DNA of 32,254 nucleotides from a virus, in IMG/VR virus record IMGVR_UViG_3300020125_000398, positions 1-32,254 of that record. The stretch is one strand, 5' to 3'. Made by a program: the position numbers and the translations under genes. Shown here one piece after another: positions 30,907 through 32,254 of the stretch. The number at the start of each line of letters is the position of its first letter. The stretch's first letter is position 1. The notes below the pieces were generated by a model. The model did not search any database. It saw nothing but the letters and a program-made list of their open reading frames with translations, and was not told where the DNA came from.

Positions 30907-31124
30907 CAAGCAGCCGGATCTTCTGGTTCACGTAGATCTCGCAGATGCTTCTCGTCCTCTGGATCGTCGAGCGGAGATCCGTGAGGATCGCCTTCAACAT
31001 CCGGCTCACGATTCGGAGTGACGTCTGGCCTGTCGTCGACTTCTTCTGGTTCCGGAGCAACTGGCGGCGGAGCCTCGCCAGGAGGAATGCCCATCGGGGG
31101 TTCGGGAAGCTCTTCAGTCTGCAT
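30906..31124 (-). CDS. Small acidic Pro/Glu-rich protein, 72 residues
   Basis: It opens MQTEELPEPPMGIPPGEAPPPV and continues with repeated Pro, Glu and Asp residues (EPEEVDDRPDV, then SPLDDPEDEKHL), most likely intrinsically disordered. ATG 31124 overlaps the stop of the upstream gene, with GGAGC ahead. Its TGA overlaps the endolysin ATG. There is no membrane segment or motif. Being placed between a similar disordered protein and the endolysin, it could be a lysis or assembly accessory, but no function is known. Confidence 0.72.
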   Translation of the reverse strand: MQTEELPEPPMGIPPGEAPPPVAPEPEEVDDRPDVTPNREPDVEGDPHGSPLDDPEDEKHLRDLREPEDPAA

Positions 31125-31305
31125 TCGACGAGCTCCGAATCTTTTTCAGAGGAGCGGGCGGAACATCCGCTGGGCGATAGTGCTCGGGATCCGAGGGAAC
31201 CCGTTGGTCCACCGCCACTTCAGGAACCTCTTGAGGCTGAGTCTCCTCTTCTTGCGTCTTCTCCTCCTGCTCAGTGTCTTCCTTCTTCTTTCTAGCTGGA
31301 CTCAT
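31114..31305 (-). CDS. Small Glu/Gln/Pro-rich protein, 63 residues
   Basis: A very hydrophilic protein: MSPARKKKEDTEQEEKTQ, then a Glu/Gln/Pro-rich stretch and a basic tail (APLKKIRSSSNAD). It appears disordered. ATG 31305 overlaps the stop of the upstream membrane gene (ATGA) and GGGAGAATC lies before it. No family recognised. Composition resembles its downstream neighbour, so the two could be a split or duplicated disordered protein. Confidence 0.7.
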   Translation of the reverse strand: MSPARKKKEDTEQEEKTQEEETQPQEVPEVAVDQRVPSDPEHYRPADVPPAPLKKIRSSSNAD

Positions 31306-31598
31306 TCTGATTCTCCCTTGTCGTTCGGGTTTTCAGGTGGTAAATTGTTATTATTTATGCGATAACCAACATAACCACCAAGAACACCAACTATGCCACC
31401 AATAGCAGCAATCAAAATTTGCGTGGCATTCTCAGAAAGCTGAATCTCTGGGACATCTTTGTCATTGTTAATAATTTGAACCATAGTCGCAACAATAATT
31501 AACGAAACAAGCAATGTTAATCCCAAAGCTAGAATAATCGCTACAATATCGACACCAGTTAAGTTTCGTCTACCTCTCTTGTTTGGTTTCTTTACCAA
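31302..31598 (-). CDS. Two-helix membrane protein, possible second holin
   Basis: The protein has 98 residues. TTG start at 31598, with GGGAG upstream. A basic N-terminus (VKKPNKRGRRN) leads to membrane segment 1 at about 18-43 (VAIILALGLTLLVSLIIVATMV), a polar loop, then segment 2 at about 62-80 (ILIAAIGGIVGVLGGYVGY), and a polar tail. The size, the two helices and the nearness to the endolysin are compatible with a holin or antiholin. Codons look more A/T-rich than in neighbours, which hints at separate origin. The r1t-like holin at 10656-11033 is the stronger holin call. Confidence 0.78.
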   Translation of the reverse strand: MVKKPNKRGRRNLTGVDIVAIILALGLTLLVSLIIVATMVQIINNDKDVPEIQLSENATQILIAAIGGIVGVLGGYVGYRINNNNLPPENPNDKGESE

Positions 31599-32002
31599 AG
31601 CTTTGTATCTCCCGGCTGCCTTTCAACCGGTCCCCTAGGAAGAAGACTCTCGTCACCGAAATGAATCGCATTGTGGGTTTGAAGAGACGTGGTTATCAGA
31701 TATTCTGGATCAAGAATCCACTCGTCAACCTGAGCTATATTCTCTGAAGACAAAGGATTCATGTGATGCACAAGCAAACCTGTAAATATCTCATAACCTA
31801 TAATACCCAGATCACATCCGAGATCTCTTAGAATGACCTGACTACGAACGTTTTTCCATTCTTGCGATCTATAAAAACGTTGATTGATCCATCTATCGAA
31901 TCCAAACGTACTTTCCCCGACAGTTCCCCTAAGAGACAAATATGCAAACCTCTCTTCGAACGTTTGCAACCGACGAAGCTCTCTATACGATCTGATCTTC
32001 AT
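31592..32002 (-). CDS. HNH endonuclease
   Basis: The protein has 136 residues. I chose ATG 32002 (MKIRSYRELRRLQTFEERF), which has GAGGAG seven bases ahead, over an upstream start at 32065. The C-terminal half has RSQEWKNVRSQVILRDLGCDLGI, then LLVHHMNPLSSENI, then YLITTSLQTHNAIHFGDE. This is an HNH-type nuclease arrangement of a family commonly encoded close to terminase genes, where such proteins cooperate in DNA cutting and packaging. Here lysis genes and the connector separate it from the terminase. It could act as a homing nuclease, but the sequence and position fit the packaging-associated class better. Confidence 0.88.
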   Translation of the reverse strand: MKIRSYRELRRLQTFEERFAYLSLRGTVGESTFGFDRWINQRFYRSQEWKNVRSQVILRDLGCDLGIIGYEIFTGLLVHHMNPLSSENIAQVDEWILDPEYLITTSLQTHNAIHFGDESLLPRGPVERQPGDTKLW

Positions 32003-32254
32003 CGAGCTCCTCAGGTGTCGGTAAATCACCGGCATAAGAGCGCATTGCCTTGATAGCATCAACATATAGCTCTTCTATACGCTGTTGCGATTCAATCTGC
32101 TCGATCTTGACTCGAGTAAGTTCGTTCTCGTGCTCAAGTCGCTGTTGTTCAAGTCGTTCACGAGTCGAACCAAGCTTCAAGAAGTGACTAATCACCTGAG
32201 ACGACGCCGAACCCTCTCGAATCTGCCGTTCAGCAAGATCAGTGGCCAAGGAAA
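31983..32254 (-). CDS. Coiled-coil protein, 5' end cut by window edge
   Basis: The frame stays open to the right edge. A TTG at 32249 exists, but only five bases lie beyond it, so the true start may be outside the window. The visible part has SSQVISHFLKLGSTRERLE, then a coiled-coil rich in Leu, Glu and Gln (LEHENELTRVKIEQIESQQRIEELY), then an acidic tail (PTPEELDEDQIV). The pattern is one I associate with small proteins upstream of terminase operons. It may act as a small terminase subunit or DNA-recognition protein, but no helix-turn-helix is clear. Its stop overlaps the HNH start by 20 bases. Confidence 0.72.
   Translation of the reverse strand, partial: SLATDLAERQIREGSASSQVISHFLKLGSTRERLEQQRLEHENELTRVKIEQIESQQRIEELYVDAIKAMRSYAGDLPTPEELDEDQIV

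Noticed and set aside
298-31365. Many + strand open frames over 60 codons.
   Set aside because: They are antisense shadows of tightly packed minus-strand genes, have no ribosome sites of note and encode no recognisable protein families.
1-32254. tRNA, rRNA, integrase, attachment site or insertion sequence.
   Set aside because: No cloverleaf, rRNA stretch, recombinase or transposase motif was seen on either strand by reading.

Overview
This window is part of the genome of a long-tailed (siphovirus-type) double-stranded DNA phage that infects a Gram-positive host. All recognised genes lie on the minus strand, so transcription runs from right to left. They are packed tightly, with many TAATG, ATGA and TGATG start/stop overlaps and strong AAGGAGGT-type ribosome sites. 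Base composition looks intermediate (near half GC by eye). A tail protein of the ReqiPepy6 Gp37-like family, an r1t-type holin and collagen/LamG tail fibres are typical of phages of Actinobacteria, but they also occur in phages of Firmicutes, so I do not name a host. No integrase, repressor, tRNA or CRISPR array was seen.

Layout in transcription order. (1) 32.25-30.0 kb: a coiled-coil protein cut by the window edge, an HNH nuclease, a two-helix membrane protein, two small Pro/Glu-rich proteins and an amidase endolysin. (2) 30.0-23.3 kb, head: gp6-like connector, an HHGVLGMKWG-motif protein, large terminase, portal, a prohead protease fused to the major capsid protein, and two neck/tail-end proteins. 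(3) 23.3-11.0 kb, tail: major tail protein, assembly chaperone, a second major-tail-protein paralogue, a LamG fibre protein, a small companion, a glycine-rich protein, a gp10-like protein, the tape measure, a distal tail protein and a Gp37-like protein. (4) 11.0-7.0 kb: r1t-type holin, followed by an unusual block of tiny units. (5) 7.0-0 kb: membrane and unknown proteins, then a 1254-residue helicase-primase-polymerase fusion, then a gene cut by the left edge.

The most notable region is 7.0-10.7 kb. Six copies of a promoter-like element, TCGCGT-N14-TATATGAGA with exactly 14 bases between the blocks, each precede a small unit. Three units are single small genes with their own intrinsic terminators. 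Two units begin with a compact structured RNA that ends in a U-tract terminator: one of about 160 nt rich in GNRA tetraloops, and one of about 80 nt with two near-identical hairpins carrying the loop AUUGC inside a closed stem. One element lies inside a coding region, upstream of a NUMOD1-like domain. Together with up to eight small membrane proteins between holin and polymerase, including two DUF6353-like paralogues, this looks like a coordinately regulated accessory system of unknown function.

Two coding genes shorter than 60 codons (58 and 50 residues) were added by reading the sequence directly. Several start codons were moved to TTG, GTG or internal ATG codons because of clear ribosome sites. 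Family names come from motif recognition only; no database search was possible.
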